A stretch of DNA of 64,000 bases from Chryseotalea sp. WA131a (GCA_025370075.1 CP073016.1:4650001-4714000); one strand, 5' to 3'. Shown: positions 8,220 through 17,986, counted from the stretch's first letter. Numbers and translations are program-made. The notes: generated from the sequence alone by a model not told the origin.

Positions 8220-8963
8220 TCAATTATTCCAAATCGCCCACGCTTTCTCTGCCTGAATGTGCAGCATCTCCAACCCGTTTTTAATGTTCGCCCCGCGCAT
8301 TTCTGCTTTTTGTAAAAACACGGTGCGGGCTGGGTTGTAAATCAAATCGTACACATAATGCGTACTGTTGATCAATTCAAAGTTGATAGGAGGGAAGGCA
8401 TTGGCATCAGGGCTCATGCCGAGGGGTGTGGTATTGATGATGAGCGGAGTTGCTGTTAACAACGAGCCATTTTGTTCTAACTCTTCATATGTAAGGTCAC
8501 CACTGGTTTTTTCGCGCGAAACAATTTGAAAGGGTATGGACAGTTTTCTCAACGCTTGACGAACAGCTTTCGAAGAACCTCCGCTTCCTAGTACCAACGC
8601 TTTTGCATTTTCAATTTTAGGAAACCATTTCTCTAAGGTTTCATAGAAGGCATCGCTATCGGTATTGTAGCCTACTAATTTTCCGTTTTGGATTTTGATG
8701 ACGTTGACTGCTCCAATTTTTTTTGCATCGTTGTCAATGTCGGATAGAAATTTCATCACCTTTTCTTTGTAGGGAACCGTTACGTTCAATCCGCAGAGTT
8801 CTGGATTTTCGTTCAATAGTTTTTTTAACTCTTCTACTGTTTGTAGCGGGTATAGATCGTAGTGATAGTCTCGCAATCCTTCTCTAAAAAACTTTTCATC
8901 GAAATATGATTTGGAAAATGAATGAGATACGGTTGAGCCGATTAAGCCAAATTTCTTTTCCAT
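8220..8963 (-). CDS. aroE: Shikimate dehydrogenase
   Basis: It reduces 3-dehydroshikimate to shikimate with NADPH, the fourth step towards chorismate and the aromatic amino acids. Using the ATG at 8963 (MEKKFGLIG) gives 247 aa. The longer open frame adds only an implausible 19-residue leader that overlaps the DedA gene. Visible are the shikimate-binding SHSFS, the catalytic lysine in NVTVPYKEKV (K66), N and D in YNTDSDAF, and the dinucleotide-binding loop GSGGSSKA (126-133). It is the last gene of a minus-strand run TPR - ComA-like - DedA - aroE with very short gaps. Confidence 0.93.
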   Translation of the reverse strand: MEKKFGLIGSTVSHSFSKSYFDEKFFREGLRDYHYDLYPLQTVEELKKLLNENPELCGLNVTVPYKEKVMKFLSDIDNDAKKIGAVNVIKIQNGKLVGYNTDSDAFYETLEKWFPKIENAKALVLGSGGSSKAVRQALRKLSIPFQIVSREKTSGDLTYEELEQNGSLLTATPLIINTTPLGMSPDANAFPPINFELINSTHYVYDLIYNPARTVFLQKAEMRGANIKNGLEMLHIQAEKAWAIWNN

Positions 8964-8970
8964 AGTTTTT

Positions 8971-9624
8971 TTAGTTAGCGGTAGTGCTCTTTTTTGTTTT
9001 CGCTCGGAAAAACCCGACAATCATTGGAAGAACAGAAATAAAAATGATAGCGATGATTACTTTTTCAAAATTTTCTTTAATGATGGGCAAGTTTCCAAAT
9101 AAAAAGCCCAAGGAAGTCAAACCGGCCACCCAAAGTATGGCGCCAATAATACAATTGATAATATAACGCTGGTAGGTCATGCTGCCAGCACCCGCCACAA
9201 AGGGAGCGATGGTGCGCACGATGGGAACAAACCGCGCCATGATAATGGTTTTAGCACCATGCTTTTTATAAAATGCTTCAGTCTGTTCGATGTATTCCCG
9301 CTTAAAAAATAAAATGCGCTTTTTGCTTTTAACGTACGATCCCGCAAAACGGCCTACAAAATAATTAGTATTATCGCCTAGAAGTGCAGCTAAAATCAAA
9401 AGTGGAATGATGACAAAAACATTCAGCACAGAATTGGGCAATGCGGCAAGCGCCCCTGCGGCAAACAACAATGAATCGCCAGGTAAAAAGGGCATGACTA
9501 TCAATCCAGTCTCAGTAAACACAATCAGAAACAAAATGATATACGTCAAGGTGCCATATTCATTTACAATCGTAATTAAATGCTGATCTAAATGAAGAAT
9601 AAAGTCAATCAAAAATTCGATCAT
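8971..9624 (-). CDS. DedA-family inner-membrane protein
   Basis: This 217-aa protein has several membrane helices and the DedA/VTT signature: F.ETGLIVMPFLPGDSLLF near residues 38-55, a central GDNTNYFVGRFAG, and ARFVPIVRTIAPFVAGAG. DedA proteins are membrane transporters or scramblases implicated in recycling lipid carriers and in membrane homeostasis. It lies 7 bp upstream of aroE and 2 bp downstream of the ComA-like gene, suggesting one transcript. The exact substrate is not readable from sequence. Confidence 0.9.
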   Translation of the reverse strand: MIEFLIDFILHLDQHLITIVNEYGTLTYIILFLIVFTETGLIVMPFLPGDSLLFAAGALAALPNSVLNVFVIIPLLILAALLGDNTNYFVGRFAGSYVKSKKRILFFKREYIEQTEAFYKKHGAKTIIMARFVPIVRTIAPFVAGAGSMTYQRYIINCIIGAILWVAGLTSLGFLFGNLPIIKENFEKVIIAIIFISVLPMIVGFFRAKTKKSTTAN

Positions 9625-9626
9625 GA

Positions 9627-10433
9627 TCAGTCTGCTTCGAATGGCGGTGCAGCGTTCGTATCTTTCCTTCTCTCCAAGCCAAGGAAATGCAAAAATGTAT
9701 CGCCACGCAACCCCAACCGAATGGTTTCTAATGGGATGACTTCATTAGGTGCGATGTTCCCCAAGTTTACGTTTGCCCCCAATAATTTAATAAACCACAC
9801 CTGTTGTGCTTTTTGTGGGGCTTCCCAAATGATTTTCTCAAAAGGAATTTTCGTCAAGATTTCTTGCACCAAACCGGAACGCACTTCACCAGAAGAACGG
9901 AACAAACCAACATTTCCGCCTTCTCTGGCTTCGCCAATCACTTTCCACGCACCCGCATCCAATTCTTTCTGCATCAGGTCGATCCATAGGTAAGGTGGAA
10001 TAATTTTGTCGGCATCTTTTGAGCCTACCTCCGATAAAACCGTGACTTGTTTTGAAAGCTTGGAGATATAGTCCAATTTTTTATCGTGATCCAAATCAAT
10101 TGAGCCATCTGATACTTCGGCAAACGACATATCAAATTTGTCCAATACTTTTCGGTAATCGTCAAATTGATCGCGGATGATGAAGGCTTCAAACAAAGTT
10201 CCGCCAAAGTAGCAGGGGATACCCGCATCTTTATATACTTTTAGTTTGTCTTTTAGCTTCGGTGTAACATAGGAAGTGGCCCAACCAAGTTTTACAATAT
10301 CCACATGGTCGGCAGCAATGCTCATGAAATCTTCGGCTTCGCGCACACTAAGGCCTTTGTCCATGGCCATGGTAAAACCCATTTGCCTGGGCTTTGTGGT
10401 GCGCTCAGGTAAGTTTTTTAGATTGTAATTCAT
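9627..10433 (-). CDS. Phosphosulfolactate synthase-like (ComA family)
   Basis: The 268-aa protein matches the ComA TIM-barrel family: KPRQMGFTMAMDKG at residues 15-28, HVDIVKLGWATSYV, CYFGGTLFE, FAEVSDGSIDL, VLSEVGSKD, VIGEAREGG and NLGNIAPNEVIPLE. ComA adds sulfite to phosphoenolpyruvate to make phosphosulfolactate, the first step of archaeal coenzyme M synthesis. Bacteroidota do not make coenzyme M. My inference is a role in sulfolactate/cysteate supply, for instance for sulfonolipids. Its ATG overlaps the TPR gene stop by one base (TAATG), indicating translational coupling. Confidence 0.8.
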   Translation of the reverse strand: MNYNLKNLPERTTKPRQMGFTMAMDKGLSVREAEDFMSIAADHVDIVKLGWATSYVTPKLKDKLKVYKDAGIPCYFGGTLFEAFIIRDQFDDYRKVLDKFDMSFAEVSDGSIDLDHDKKLDYISKLSKQVTVLSEVGSKDADKIIPPYLWIDLMQKELDAGAWKVIGEAREGGNVGLFRSSGEVRSGLVQEILTKIPFEKIIWEAPQKAQQVWFIKLLGANVNLGNIAPNEVIPLETIRLGLRGDTFLHFLGLERRKDTNAAPPFEAD

Positions 10434-11842
10434 TACGGATTTTCTTTTCTAAACTGATCGATAATTTTAAAGAAGGCTTTTTGCTTTTCTAACTTCGGGA
10501 AGAAATCGAAAAGCACTTTATGTCCTTCAAAGTCCAAAATTAATGCATTTTCCAAAAACGTGAATGCTTCCTTAAACTGCCCAGCCTCTACTAAATAAAT
10601 ACACATGCGGTAAAGCAAGTCTGCATCTTTGGGCATATCGTTGAGCGCTTGCGCCAAAATATCACCCGCTTTCAATGGCTCGCCTTGTTCATAATAAATA
10701 AATGACCAGTTCAACCAAATTTCTTTGTCATCGGGTGCCAGGTTCGCTGCTTCTTCGTATGCGCTAATGCTCGAAATGGTGTTGCCGATTTTAAATTCTG
10801 CATGTGCCGCGGCTTTCCAATAATCAGGAATCAGGTGATTGATTTTTATGGCTTTGTTATAGAAGTGCAATGCTTGGTACCACTTTTCTTGCTTCTCTAA
10901 ACAACTGCCTGCACCAAACCACGCTTCGTCATACAAGGTATCGAGCTTGGTGGCTTTTTGATAATATTTTAGCCCAAGTTCTAATTGATTGATGTTTTCA
11001 TAGGCAGCACCAATACAACAATACACCTCTGGGCTGGGGCCTTCAATTTCGATCGTCTTGTTGAATTCTTCCAGCGCATCTTGGTAGCGCTCTACGTTCA
11101 TGTAAGAGTTGCCCAAATTGAAATGAGCCGAAGCAAAATTTTCTTCAATAGCGATGGCAAAGCCATAGGCATCAATGGCTTCTTCAAATTTATTGAGCTT
11201 GTTGCAAACGATACCCAAGTTGTACCACGCGGCCGAAGAATACGGATCTTCGTCAATAAATTTTTTGTAGTACGACAAACTGTTTTCCAGTTGGCCAACC
11301 ACGTCTAAACAAAATGCTAATTCATACAAAGAACCTTCATGCGAAATATTTACATCAATTGATTTTTTGTAGTACTCAATGGCGCGATCGTAATCTTCCA
11401 AACTTTGGTATGCTAAACCGATGTTGTAATACACATCATCGTGTTCTTCATCTGTGAAGGTAAGAATGCCTTCGTACACTTGAATAGCCTCTTGGTGCTT
11501 TCCTTGCAAGGAAAGGATTGAACCAATGGAAAGGTACACTTCTGGATCGGTGGGGTGTAAATTGCGTGAAGTTTCTAACAATTCAAGCGCTTCATCGTAT
11601 TGCTGAAGGTTGGAGAGCACTTGTGCTTTGATGGAAATTAATCCGGTAGAAAAGGGAAACTGATCGATGGCTTGGTTTACGGCAGTCAATGCTTTTTTGA
11701 ACTTTAACTTCTCCATGTAATGGTCGATGATGATCTCGTATTCATCGATGTCAAAATAAGCTGGTGAGGTTGCCCTGAGATTTTCTTCGTACCGTTTAAT
11801 CAACTCCTCTTCTTCTTCCCTTTTTCTAAATTCGTGGCTCAT
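10433..11842 (-). CDS. Tetratricopeptide-repeat protein
   Basis: I chose the ATG at 11842 (MSHEFRKREEEEEL). The longer frame to 11902 would add a phenylalanine-rich leader unlike the rest. The 469-aa protein is built almost wholly of TPR units, for example DVYYNIGLAYQSLEDYDRAIEYYKKSI and AAWYNLGIVCNKLNKFEEAIDAYGFA, about eleven in all. There is no signal peptide, so it is probably a cytoplasmic scaffold. Similar acidic-start TPR proteins are conserved in Bacteroidota without a known function. It is the first gene of the run leading to aroE. Confidence 0.85.
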   Translation of the reverse strand: MSHEFRKREEEEELIKRYEENLRATSPAYFDIDEYEIIIDHYMEKLKFKKALTAVNQAIDQFPFSTGLISIKAQVLSNLQQYDEALELLETSRNLHPTDPEVYLSIGSILSLQGKHQEAIQVYEGILTFTDEEHDDVYYNIGLAYQSLEDYDRAIEYYKKSIDVNISHEGSLYELAFCLDVVGQLENSLSYYKKFIDEDPYSSAAWYNLGIVCNKLNKFEEAIDAYGFAIAIEENFASAHFNLGNSYMNVERYQDALEEFNKTIEIEGPSPEVYCCIGAAYENINQLELGLKYYQKATKLDTLYDEAWFGAGSCLEKQEKWYQALHFYNKAIKINHLIPDYWKAAAHAEFKIGNTISSISAYEEAANLAPDDKEIWLNWSFIYYEQGEPLKAGDILAQALNDMPKDADLLYRMCIYLVEAGQFKEAFTFLENALILDFEGHKVLFDFFPKLEKQKAFFKIIDQFRKENP

Positions 11843-11943
11843 CTGTTGAAAGGTTTTCCTAAAGTAGGAAAAATTTGGGCTAAAAAAAACCCTTTTTTCC
11901 AATACAAAAATCGGCTAATAAATAGCCAAAGGCAACCTTGCGT

Positions 11944-12927
11944 TTATGATTTCTTTGTGGTATATGCAGTTAAAAAGAAATTGCAGCAGGTATCGAGGGT
12001 TTGCGATAGTGGTTTGAACTGTGCACCAAGTTGTTCAACTGCTTTTTTGTTTGAATAAACAGATTTTGATTGAGCCGATTTAATGGATTCTCGAGAGATC
12101 AATGGCTCTTTCCCGGTCAGCCAACTTCTTGCTTCTTCTAATCGCGCAAAAAGTGGTAGTAGCAAATTGGTGACTTGTAAGGAAGGGCTTTTTTTTCCAA
12201 AGCGTTTTGCGATTTCCATAAATAGATCGCGGTAGGCAATCGACCCTGCAGAAGCGATGAAGCGCTCACCATTGAAATTGGTTTGGTAAAGTTTATAGAT
12301 GATGTCCACCACATTGGCAACATCTACATAATTGGCGGTGCCACCCGAGTAGAATTTGTTTTCGTTCCAAACGTAATTAAAAATTTTAGCACTGCTTTTG
12401 TCCCATGCAACGGGCGCAAGAATAAAAGACGGATTGACAATAGAAGTATGTAAGCCTTCTTCCATCCCGCGGTATACTTCCAGTTCAGCTAAATATTTAG
12501 ACTTTGCATAATCCGAATTCAGGGGACTCTCTACCCATTGTGTTGATTCGTCAATGGTTTCAATTCCCTTCTTTCTTCCCAACGCGGCCACCGAACTGAC
12601 GTGAATCAATTTTTTGATCCCATGAGTCAAACAAGCATCCACCACATGTTTTGTTCCCAATACATTGGTTTGAAAAATTTCATCTTTTGCCCGCGGATCA
12701 AAAGAGACCGATGCCGCAGCATGCACAACGGTGGTTGCTTTTTGGATGCATTCTGAAATCGTTACGGCATCACGCACATCCGCATCCATCCATTCGATGT
12801 TGCCCTTCAGGGAGGTATCTACTTTGCTGGAACTTCTTTTTAAGGCGATAACCGAGTGCCCTTGTGATAAAAATTGGTTTACCACAAAACGCCCTAACAA
12901 ACCCGTGGCGCCCGTTACTAAAATCAT
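11944..12927 (-). CDS. NAD-dependent epimerase/dehydratase (extended SDR)
   Basis: The 327-aa protein starts with a Rossmann motif GATGLLG (residues 6-12) and has the catalytic YAKSK (YxxxK). HVSSVAALG supplies the active-site serine, and NPSFILAP follows the active site. This is an extended short-chain dehydrogenase/reductase acting on a nucleotide sugar or a similar alcohol. Its ATG overlaps the stop of the PHP phosphatase gene by 4 bp (ATGA), placing it at the end of the polysaccharide operon. Dihydroflavonol-reductase-like relatives also exist, so the substrate is open. Confidence 0.85.
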   Translation of the reverse strand: MILVTGATGLLGRFVVNQFLSQGHSVIALKRSSSKVDTSLKGNIEWMDADVRDAVTISECIQKATTVVHAAASVSFDPRAKDEIFQTNVLGTKHVVDACLTHGIKKLIHVSSVAALGRKKGIETIDESTQWVESPLNSDYAKSKYLAELEVYRGMEEGLHTSIVNPSFILAPVAWDKSSAKIFNYVWNENKFYSGGTANYVDVANVVDIIYKLYQTNFNGERFIASAGSIAYRDLFMEIAKRFGKKSPSLQVTNLLLPLFARLEEARSWLTGKEPLISRESIKSAQSKSVYSNKKAVEQLGAQFKPLSQTLDTCCNFFLTAYTTKKS

Positions 12928-13646
12928 ATTGAATTGTTGAGCAAAGGTAATTGGATGGCTTTTTGATAGTACTTATTTCTCTGGCCGTTGGCAATAAAAT
13001 TCGCTTGCAACGGGCTGTGGCAATCACTGCCCAAAAATTCTACCCAGCCTTTGTCGATAAATTGATAGGCCATTTTTTGCACAGGCCGAGAGTAGAAACC
13101 AAGTATTGATAATGTATTGAGCTGAAACAAAACACCACGGTTGCGCAAATCCTCGGCTTTTTCCAAGGTCATGTACTCATACCTTTCGGGATGCGCCAAG
13201 ATCAGATGATAACCTTTGGAGGAGGCTTGAAAAATAAAATTTTTTAGTTGAAGCGGCTCGCTCAAAAAATTTGTTTCGAACAATAAATATTTCTTTCCGA
13301 AGGTTAAGAGTTGTTCGTTGGCATCCATTTTCTTTAATAGGAATTCATCTAAGTAATATTCTGCAGCAGCTTCAAGCTGTAGCATGATTTGGTTTTCGAT
13401 CAGAAGGCCTTTTAACTCTTCCAATTTCGCCATTATTCCCGCTGGCTCATTTCGGTAAATATCGCTCATGATGTGTGGCGTGGTAATAAATCGTTCAATG
13501 CCCAAGCCACTTAATATACGAAGCATCTCTAATGTTTCGTTCCAATTTTTTGCACCGTCATCAATGCCAGCCAACAAATGCGAATGAATATCGGTTGAAG
13601 GCGGAGGTGTGAGGTGGAGATTTGCTTTTTTTAGAAAGGAGAACAC
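12924..13646 (-). CDS. PHP-type tyrosine-protein phosphatase (CpsB/YwqE-like)
   Basis: The 240-aa protein has the metal-binding motifs of the PHP fold: DIHSHLLAGIDDG near residue 19, TTPHIM, LAHPERYEY and LGSDCHS. This is the CpsB/CapC/YwqE family of Mn-dependent phosphatases that dephosphorylate bacterial tyrosine autokinases. The kinase partner is encoded immediately upstream: its stop is directly adjacent to this GTG start, an arrangement typical of capsule or exopolysaccharide clusters. Cytoplasmic. Confidence 0.92.
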   Translation of the reverse strand: MFSFLKKANLHLTPPPSTDIHSHLLAGIDDGAKNWNETLEMLRILSGLGIERFITTPHIMSDIYRNEPAGIMAKLEELKGLLIENQIMLQLEAAAEYYLDEFLLKKMDANEQLLTFGKKYLLFETNFLSEPLQLKNFIFQASSKGYHLILAHPERYEYMTLEKAEDLRNRGVLFQLNTLSILGFYSRPVQKMAYQFIDKGWVEFLGSDCHSPLQANFIANGQRNKYYQKAIQLPLLNNSI

Positions 13647-15965
13647 TTACAAATGGAATAAACTTTTCAAACGTGATTTTTCTGGAGTCTCTTCGTAATA
13701 GCCATATCCGTATGTTTTGCCAGAGGACGGTTGGGCATTTAATACTACTGCCAAACCTTTCAGGCGATGCAGATTTTTAATACGGGTGATGTTCGCTAAA
13801 AATTCTCTCTTAGAATAATTGGCACGCACCACGTAAATGGAAAGATCTGACTGTTTCATCGCCATGATCCCATCGGTTACGAGTCCAACAGGAGGTGTAT
13901 CGATTACTACAAAATCGTATTTGCTTTTAAGCTCTTCCAACATATCGGTAAATTCACCATTGAGCAATAACTCAGATGGATTGGGCGGATGAGGGCCTGC
14001 CGCTATAAAATCCAAGTTCTCAATTTCGGTCGGTTGAATACACTCTTGAAGTGTATTTTTTTTGATTAGTATAGTACTCACGCCCTTGGAGGTATCACGC
14101 GAGAGAAAATGACTTTCGTTTTTTTGCTTCCGCATATCCAAATCAACGAGGACTACTTTCTTTTTTGACATTGCCAGCACTGCACCTAAGTTAGCCGCTA
14201 AAAATGACTTTCCTTCACCTGAAATGGTAGAAGAAATAGTAATCACTCTTTTGTTGCCAATGGCAGTAAAGAAATCCAGATTGGTGCGCAACGTTCGGAT
14301 TGATTCACTCACCACCGATTTTGGATTTTCATTGACATGAAAAGGTACGGCAGCCAATCGTTTGGATACGGGGATAACGCCAAGTATAGGGACAGTAATA
14401 TTTTTTTCAACTTCGTGTAAGCTGGTAATCTTATTGGTGAGTAGATAAGCGATACCAATGAAAAAGAAATTAAGTACCAAGCTGGCTACCAATCCCACCC
14501 CTCGAATCAAATATTTTTCTGGTGAAATTGGTTTGGCTGGTAAAGTAGCACTTGAAAGTATTTTAAAATCAGGTGTGTTACCTGCTTGCGCTATTTCGAA
14601 TTGTGCTTTACTCTGCATCATCGATAAGTAAAATTCTTCATACAGTTTATAGAATCGCTGGTTTTTCGAAAATTCGGTATTCTTGTCGGGCATCGATGCA
14701 AATTCCTTTTCCAACCGTTGCTGTTGAGAACCAATTTCCGCCAGGGTTTTTAACCATTCTTTTTTTAATTGTGTCAACTGACTAAACACCTGTTCTTTTA
14801 GATTAGTGGCTTCTTTTTGTTTTTGTTTGAAGGCAAAGGTGTTTTCGTTGTAGGCAAGCCCTAACTTTTCGCGCTCGTGAAACATTCGGTTCAAGTCATT
14901 CAATTGTTTGTTGAGATAGTCAGGCAAAAACAAACGCGATTGAAATTGGTGATTCACGTTTTCGTTGTTGATTAGGTCGATTACTTCATTTAGTTGCGTA
15001 ACCCGTTTGGTTAGTTGATATTTTTGCGAATCTAACCGGTTGATTAAAACGATGGTTCTCTTCAAATCTTGTCCCAAGTCGCTGCTTCTATTTTTTAGAG
15101 TGAAATTTTCAAAATAGGTTTCGAAATTTTGCATTCGCTTCTCAACTTGACTTAACTCATTGTTTAGCCAGTTGATTTTTTGTTTGTTGGCAAGGTTTTT
15201 TTGTTCGTTGCTGTATTGGATATAAAGCGTATCCGTTTTATTAACAATGTCGTAGGCTTTCAGTGCATTGTTATCCTTAAAAGAAACACTGATGGTATTT
15301 GCGCTGAAATTGAGAGGAGTCACATCAATATTGGACGATAAGTAATTGATAAGGTTACTACGGCTGTTGATGACAAAGTAATAATCATTACTATCGTCTT
15401 CTTCAAAATCTCCATTCAATTGGATGAGCAATTCATTACCATCCATCATAATGGGTTTTCGAAAAGTGCCAGAAACAAAATTTCCGTTTTCATTGAGTTT
15501 AATTTTAAAAGACTGTTTGTCGATAAACTCAAAAAAGATCGGTTGATCTAAGATGCTCTTTGGAATTTTTTTATAGCGGACTTGAATGGGTGATTGTTTG
15601 TATAGTTCATTTCTTAGCACATTACCCAAACTGTAGTAGCTTACCCAAATGTCAAGCGAGTCAACCAAGCGATTGAAGAAAACCTTGGATTTTATCTGCT
15701 CAATTTCCCCAGAGACGATATTTATATTCTGATCTTCCACCATTGTTTTGATTCCTAGCTCAGTGGCATCACGTTTAATGTCCAACTTCATTTCAGAGTC
15801 GGATTGATAAACATCCTTTGTGTAACGAATGGTGAGGTAGGCAATCAGATTACAAGCAATAAAAATCGACAAGATCCACCATTTATTTTTATTGACAACA
15901 GACCACAGTTTCGTTTTGTCGATTGATTCAAACGAGTCAATATTTTGAGATGTGTTCTCCACCAT
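13647..15965 (-). CDS. Polysaccharide co-polymerase with tyrosine autokinase domain (Wzc-like)
   Basis: The 772-aa protein combines a Wzz-type chain-length region with a cytoplasmic BY-kinase. The Wzz part has a first membrane helix near residues 30-50, long periplasmic coiled-coil stretches and a second helix near residue 500. The kinase has Walker A STISGEGKSF, Walker A' VVLVDLDMRK and Walker B FVVIDTPPVG. The tyrosine cluster YGYGYY at residues 752-757 is the autophosphorylation tail. It controls polymer length and export. The export-lipoprotein gene just upstream ends TAATG, overlapping this start, and the phosphatase gene follows. Confidence 0.95.
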   Translation of the reverse strand: MVENTSQNIDSFESIDKTKLWSVVNKNKWWILSIFIACNLIAYLTIRYTKDVYQSDSEMKLDIKRDATELGIKTMVEDQNINIVSGEIEQIKSKVFFNRLVDSLDIWVSYYSLGNVLRNELYKQSPIQVRYKKIPKSILDQPIFFEFIDKQSFKIKLNENGNFVSGTFRKPIMMDGNELLIQLNGDFEEDDSNDYYFVINSRSNLINYLSSNIDVTPLNFSANTISVSFKDNNALKAYDIVNKTDTLYIQYSNEQKNLANKQKINWLNNELSQVEKRMQNFETYFENFTLKNRSSDLGQDLKRTIVLINRLDSQKYQLTKRVTQLNEVIDLINNENVNHQFQSRLFLPDYLNKQLNDLNRMFHEREKLGLAYNENTFAFKQKQKEATNLKEQVFSQLTQLKKEWLKTLAEIGSQQQRLEKEFASMPDKNTEFSKNQRFYKLYEEFYLSMMQSKAQFEIAQAGNTPDFKILSSATLPAKPISPEKYLIRGVGLVASLVLNFFFIGIAYLLTNKITSLHEVEKNITVPILGVIPVSKRLAAVPFHVNENPKSVVSESIRTLRTNLDFFTAIGNKRVITISSTISGEGKSFLAANLGAVLAMSKKKVVLVDLDMRKQKNESHFLSRDTSKGVSTILIKKNTLQECIQPTEIENLDFIAAGPHPPNPSELLLNGEFTDMLEELKSKYDFVVIDTPPVGLVTDGIMAMKQSDLSIYVVRANYSKREFLANITRIKNLHRLKGLAVVLNAQPSSGKTYGYGYYEETPEKSRLKSLFHL

Positions 15966-16717
15966 TATTTGAGGCTTCGGATAAGTACCAATAAGGTAGT
16001 TAAGCTGACCACCAAGCTTACTACAATAAAATTGTCTTGTAGCCCCTCTGCAAATGGTCTGCGAATGGGTTCTACATAAATAATGTCTCCGGGTTCAACT
16101 AACAAGTTGCTTTGTCGATAACCTTCAATGGTGCTAAAGTCCAATTGGTAGACATGTTCGCCACGGATTAGCTTTATTTGATCGGCCTTGGCATCTTTCG
16201 AAAGTCCTCTGGCCATGGCCAAAACTTCAATCACGGTTATGTTTTGATTGGTTAGTGGCAGCACCAATCCTCCAGGCGCGCCCAAAACCGTTACGCGTTT
16301 GTTCACAAAATTGATTAACGTAAAAGACTCTTTAAAGTATTTTGAATATTCTTTTTGCGTTACTTCTTCTGCTTGTCGAAGCGTAAGTCCTTCCACCTTT
16401 ATTTCCCCGATTACGGGAAACTTAACGATGCCATTCAATTCAACTAAGTAGTTGAACTGTGGTGCCTGAACGTTGTTAGCGGCTAGGTTTGGATTCGAAA
16501 GTTCTGGATTGGGGTCAATGATTCTTTCGCCTTTGTTGGTGAATACGTTGATGGTGAGTAAGTCATTTTTTTGAATCACATAATTTTTTTCAGCCAACGA
16601 AGCTTCACGCTTAAACACTTCAGGCTTAGCTGTATCGGTAGCCTTGAACATGATGTTTTGCTTATACGAAGCGCAGGACGCAACAACGATGAAAAGAAGA
16701 AAATATAACTGCCGCAC
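15965..16717 (-). CDS. Polysaccharide export lipoprotein (Wza-like)
   Basis: The 250-aa protein begins MRQLYFLLFIVVASCAS, a lipoprotein signal with the modified cysteine at position 15; translation starts at a GTG. A polysaccharide-export domain (YVIQKNDLLTINVF, then VELNGIVKFPVIGEIKVEGLTLRQAE) is followed by an SLBB-like region and a C-terminal hydrophobic helix (VVSLVVSLTTLLVLI). It forms the outer-membrane channel that works with the Wzc-like kinase encoded downstream. The C-terminal helix is typical of Bacteroidota versions. Confidence 0.92.
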   Translation of the reverse strand: MRQLYFLLFIVVASCASYKQNIMFKATDTAKPEVFKREASLAEKNYVIQKNDLLTINVFTNKGERIIDPNPELSNPNLAANNVQAPQFNYLVELNGIVKFPVIGEIKVEGLTLRQAEEVTQKEYSKYFKESFTLINFVNKRVTVLGAPGGLVLPLTNQNITVIEVLAMARGLSKDAKADQIKLIRGEHVYQLDFSTIEGYRQSNLLVEPGDIIYVEPIRRPFAEGLQDNFIVVSLVVSLTTLLVLIRSLK

Positions 16718-16781
16718 GGTCGGTATTTTTTATAAAATAAGGCCTAAAATACTGACTTTTTGGAAATGTTGAGTTTTATAG

Positions 16782-17882
16782 TTACAAAGAGTGAAGGGTA
16801 GTCAAATATTTTTCTGCCACAATCTTTTCATCATACTCGGTTTCCATTTTTGCTCGGCCATTCTGGCCCATTTTACGAAGCGTTTCGTCATCGTAATTGG
16901 CCATTTCAAGCATTTTAGAGGCTAGGTCATCGGCATCTTTTAGTTTGCACAGCAGCCCATTGTATTGATGCTTAACTACATGATGGCAACCGGGCACATC
17001 CGTGGTTACAATTGGTTTGGCGGAGCTAGAAGCCTCTAATAAAGTCCGCGGGGTTCCTTCACGATAGGAGGGAAGTACAATGCAATCGGCTTGTTGAATG
17101 AAATGCCGAACGTCTTTGGTTGTGCCTAAATATTCTACTGTTCCGGCTTTCACCCACTCATCGATTACGCTTACTTCTATCCCCCGCTTGTGCTTTGGGT
17201 CCTTCGCGCCAAGCAATTGAAACTTGGCTTGCATGCCGGATGATTTTAGTTTTTTCGCGGCCTCTACAAATTCTAAAATTCCCTTGTCGGTAATCAAGCG
17301 AGAAATTAATAGAAAAGTAAAAGGTTGGTTTCTTTTAAAATCAACAGGTTGAAACCTCGATAGGTCGATGCCAGATCCTGGTAACAAATCGCAAATTTTT
17401 TGGTCAATCAATTTACGCTCGACAAACAGATTTAAATCATCCGGGTTTTGAAAGAAAACCTTTTTAGGAAAACGAAAAGCAATTTTGTAAAGCCAAAGGG
17501 CAAACTTGGCTACCACGGTATCTTTCAAAAAGATAGTCCCTAAACCGCAAATATTGTTCACCACAGGTATCTTCAGCATGGCGGCTGCCAGTGTGCCATA
17601 CACATTTGGTTTGATGGTGTAGTGAAGAATAACATCTGGCCTTAGTCTTCTATAAATAGAAAACAATTCAAAAATCAGTGCGGTATCTTTTATAGGATTG
17701 GCTCCGCGGCTGTCCATGATTACATCGTGGTGAGTGCATCCTGCCTCTTCCAGAAATTTTGTGTATTCATCGCGCGGGGCGATGGTGTGAACTTCATGGC
17801 CTTGTGCCATCAGTTCTTTCACAAAGTTCATCCGGAAGTTGTATATGTTCCAAGATGTGTTCAATACTACGGCTACTTTCAT
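16782..17882 (-). CDS. Glycosyltransferase, GT4-like (GT-B fold)
   Basis: The 366-aa protein has an N-terminal acceptor domain (MKVAVVLNTSWNIYNFR) and a donor-binding domain with LPGSGIDLSRF, FLLISRLITDKGILEF and YREGTPRTLLEASSSAKPIV, whose glutamates fit the EX7E motif of retaining GT4 enzymes. It probably adds a sugar to a lipid-linked polysaccharide precursor on the cytoplasmic face of the inner membrane. It lies 64 bp upstream of the export lipoprotein gene on the same strand and has its own -7 element at 17987-17994. Confidence 0.9.
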   Translation of the reverse strand: MKVAVVLNTSWNIYNFRMNFVKELMAQGHEVHTIAPRDEYTKFLEEAGCTHHDVIMDSRGANPIKDTALIFELFSIYRRLRPDVILHYTIKPNVYGTLAAAMLKIPVVNNICGLGTIFLKDTVVAKFALWLYKIAFRFPKKVFFQNPDDLNLFVERKLIDQKICDLLPGSGIDLSRFQPVDFKRNQPFTFLLISRLITDKGILEFVEAAKKLKSSGMQAKFQLLGAKDPKHKRGIEVSVIDEWVKAGTVEYLGTTKDVRHFIQQADCIVLPSYREGTPRTLLEASSSAKPIVTTDVPGCHHVVKHQYNGLLCKLKDADDLASKMLEMANYDDETLRKMGQNGRAKMETEYDEKIVAEKYLTTLHSL

Positions 17883-17986
17883 TCGGCCAACGGGTGCCCC
17901 AAATTGACGGTTTGGGAAGGTTTAGGTTTACGATTTAGCACTCAATAACTCCTGATTATCAGTACTTTTTTAAGTAGTAAATTTCA

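Noticed and set aside
8963..9020. Upstream start for aroE adding 19 residues
   Set aside because: The extension overlaps the DedA coding sequence and has no family counterpart; the ATG at 8963 begins the conserved MEKKFGLIG strand.
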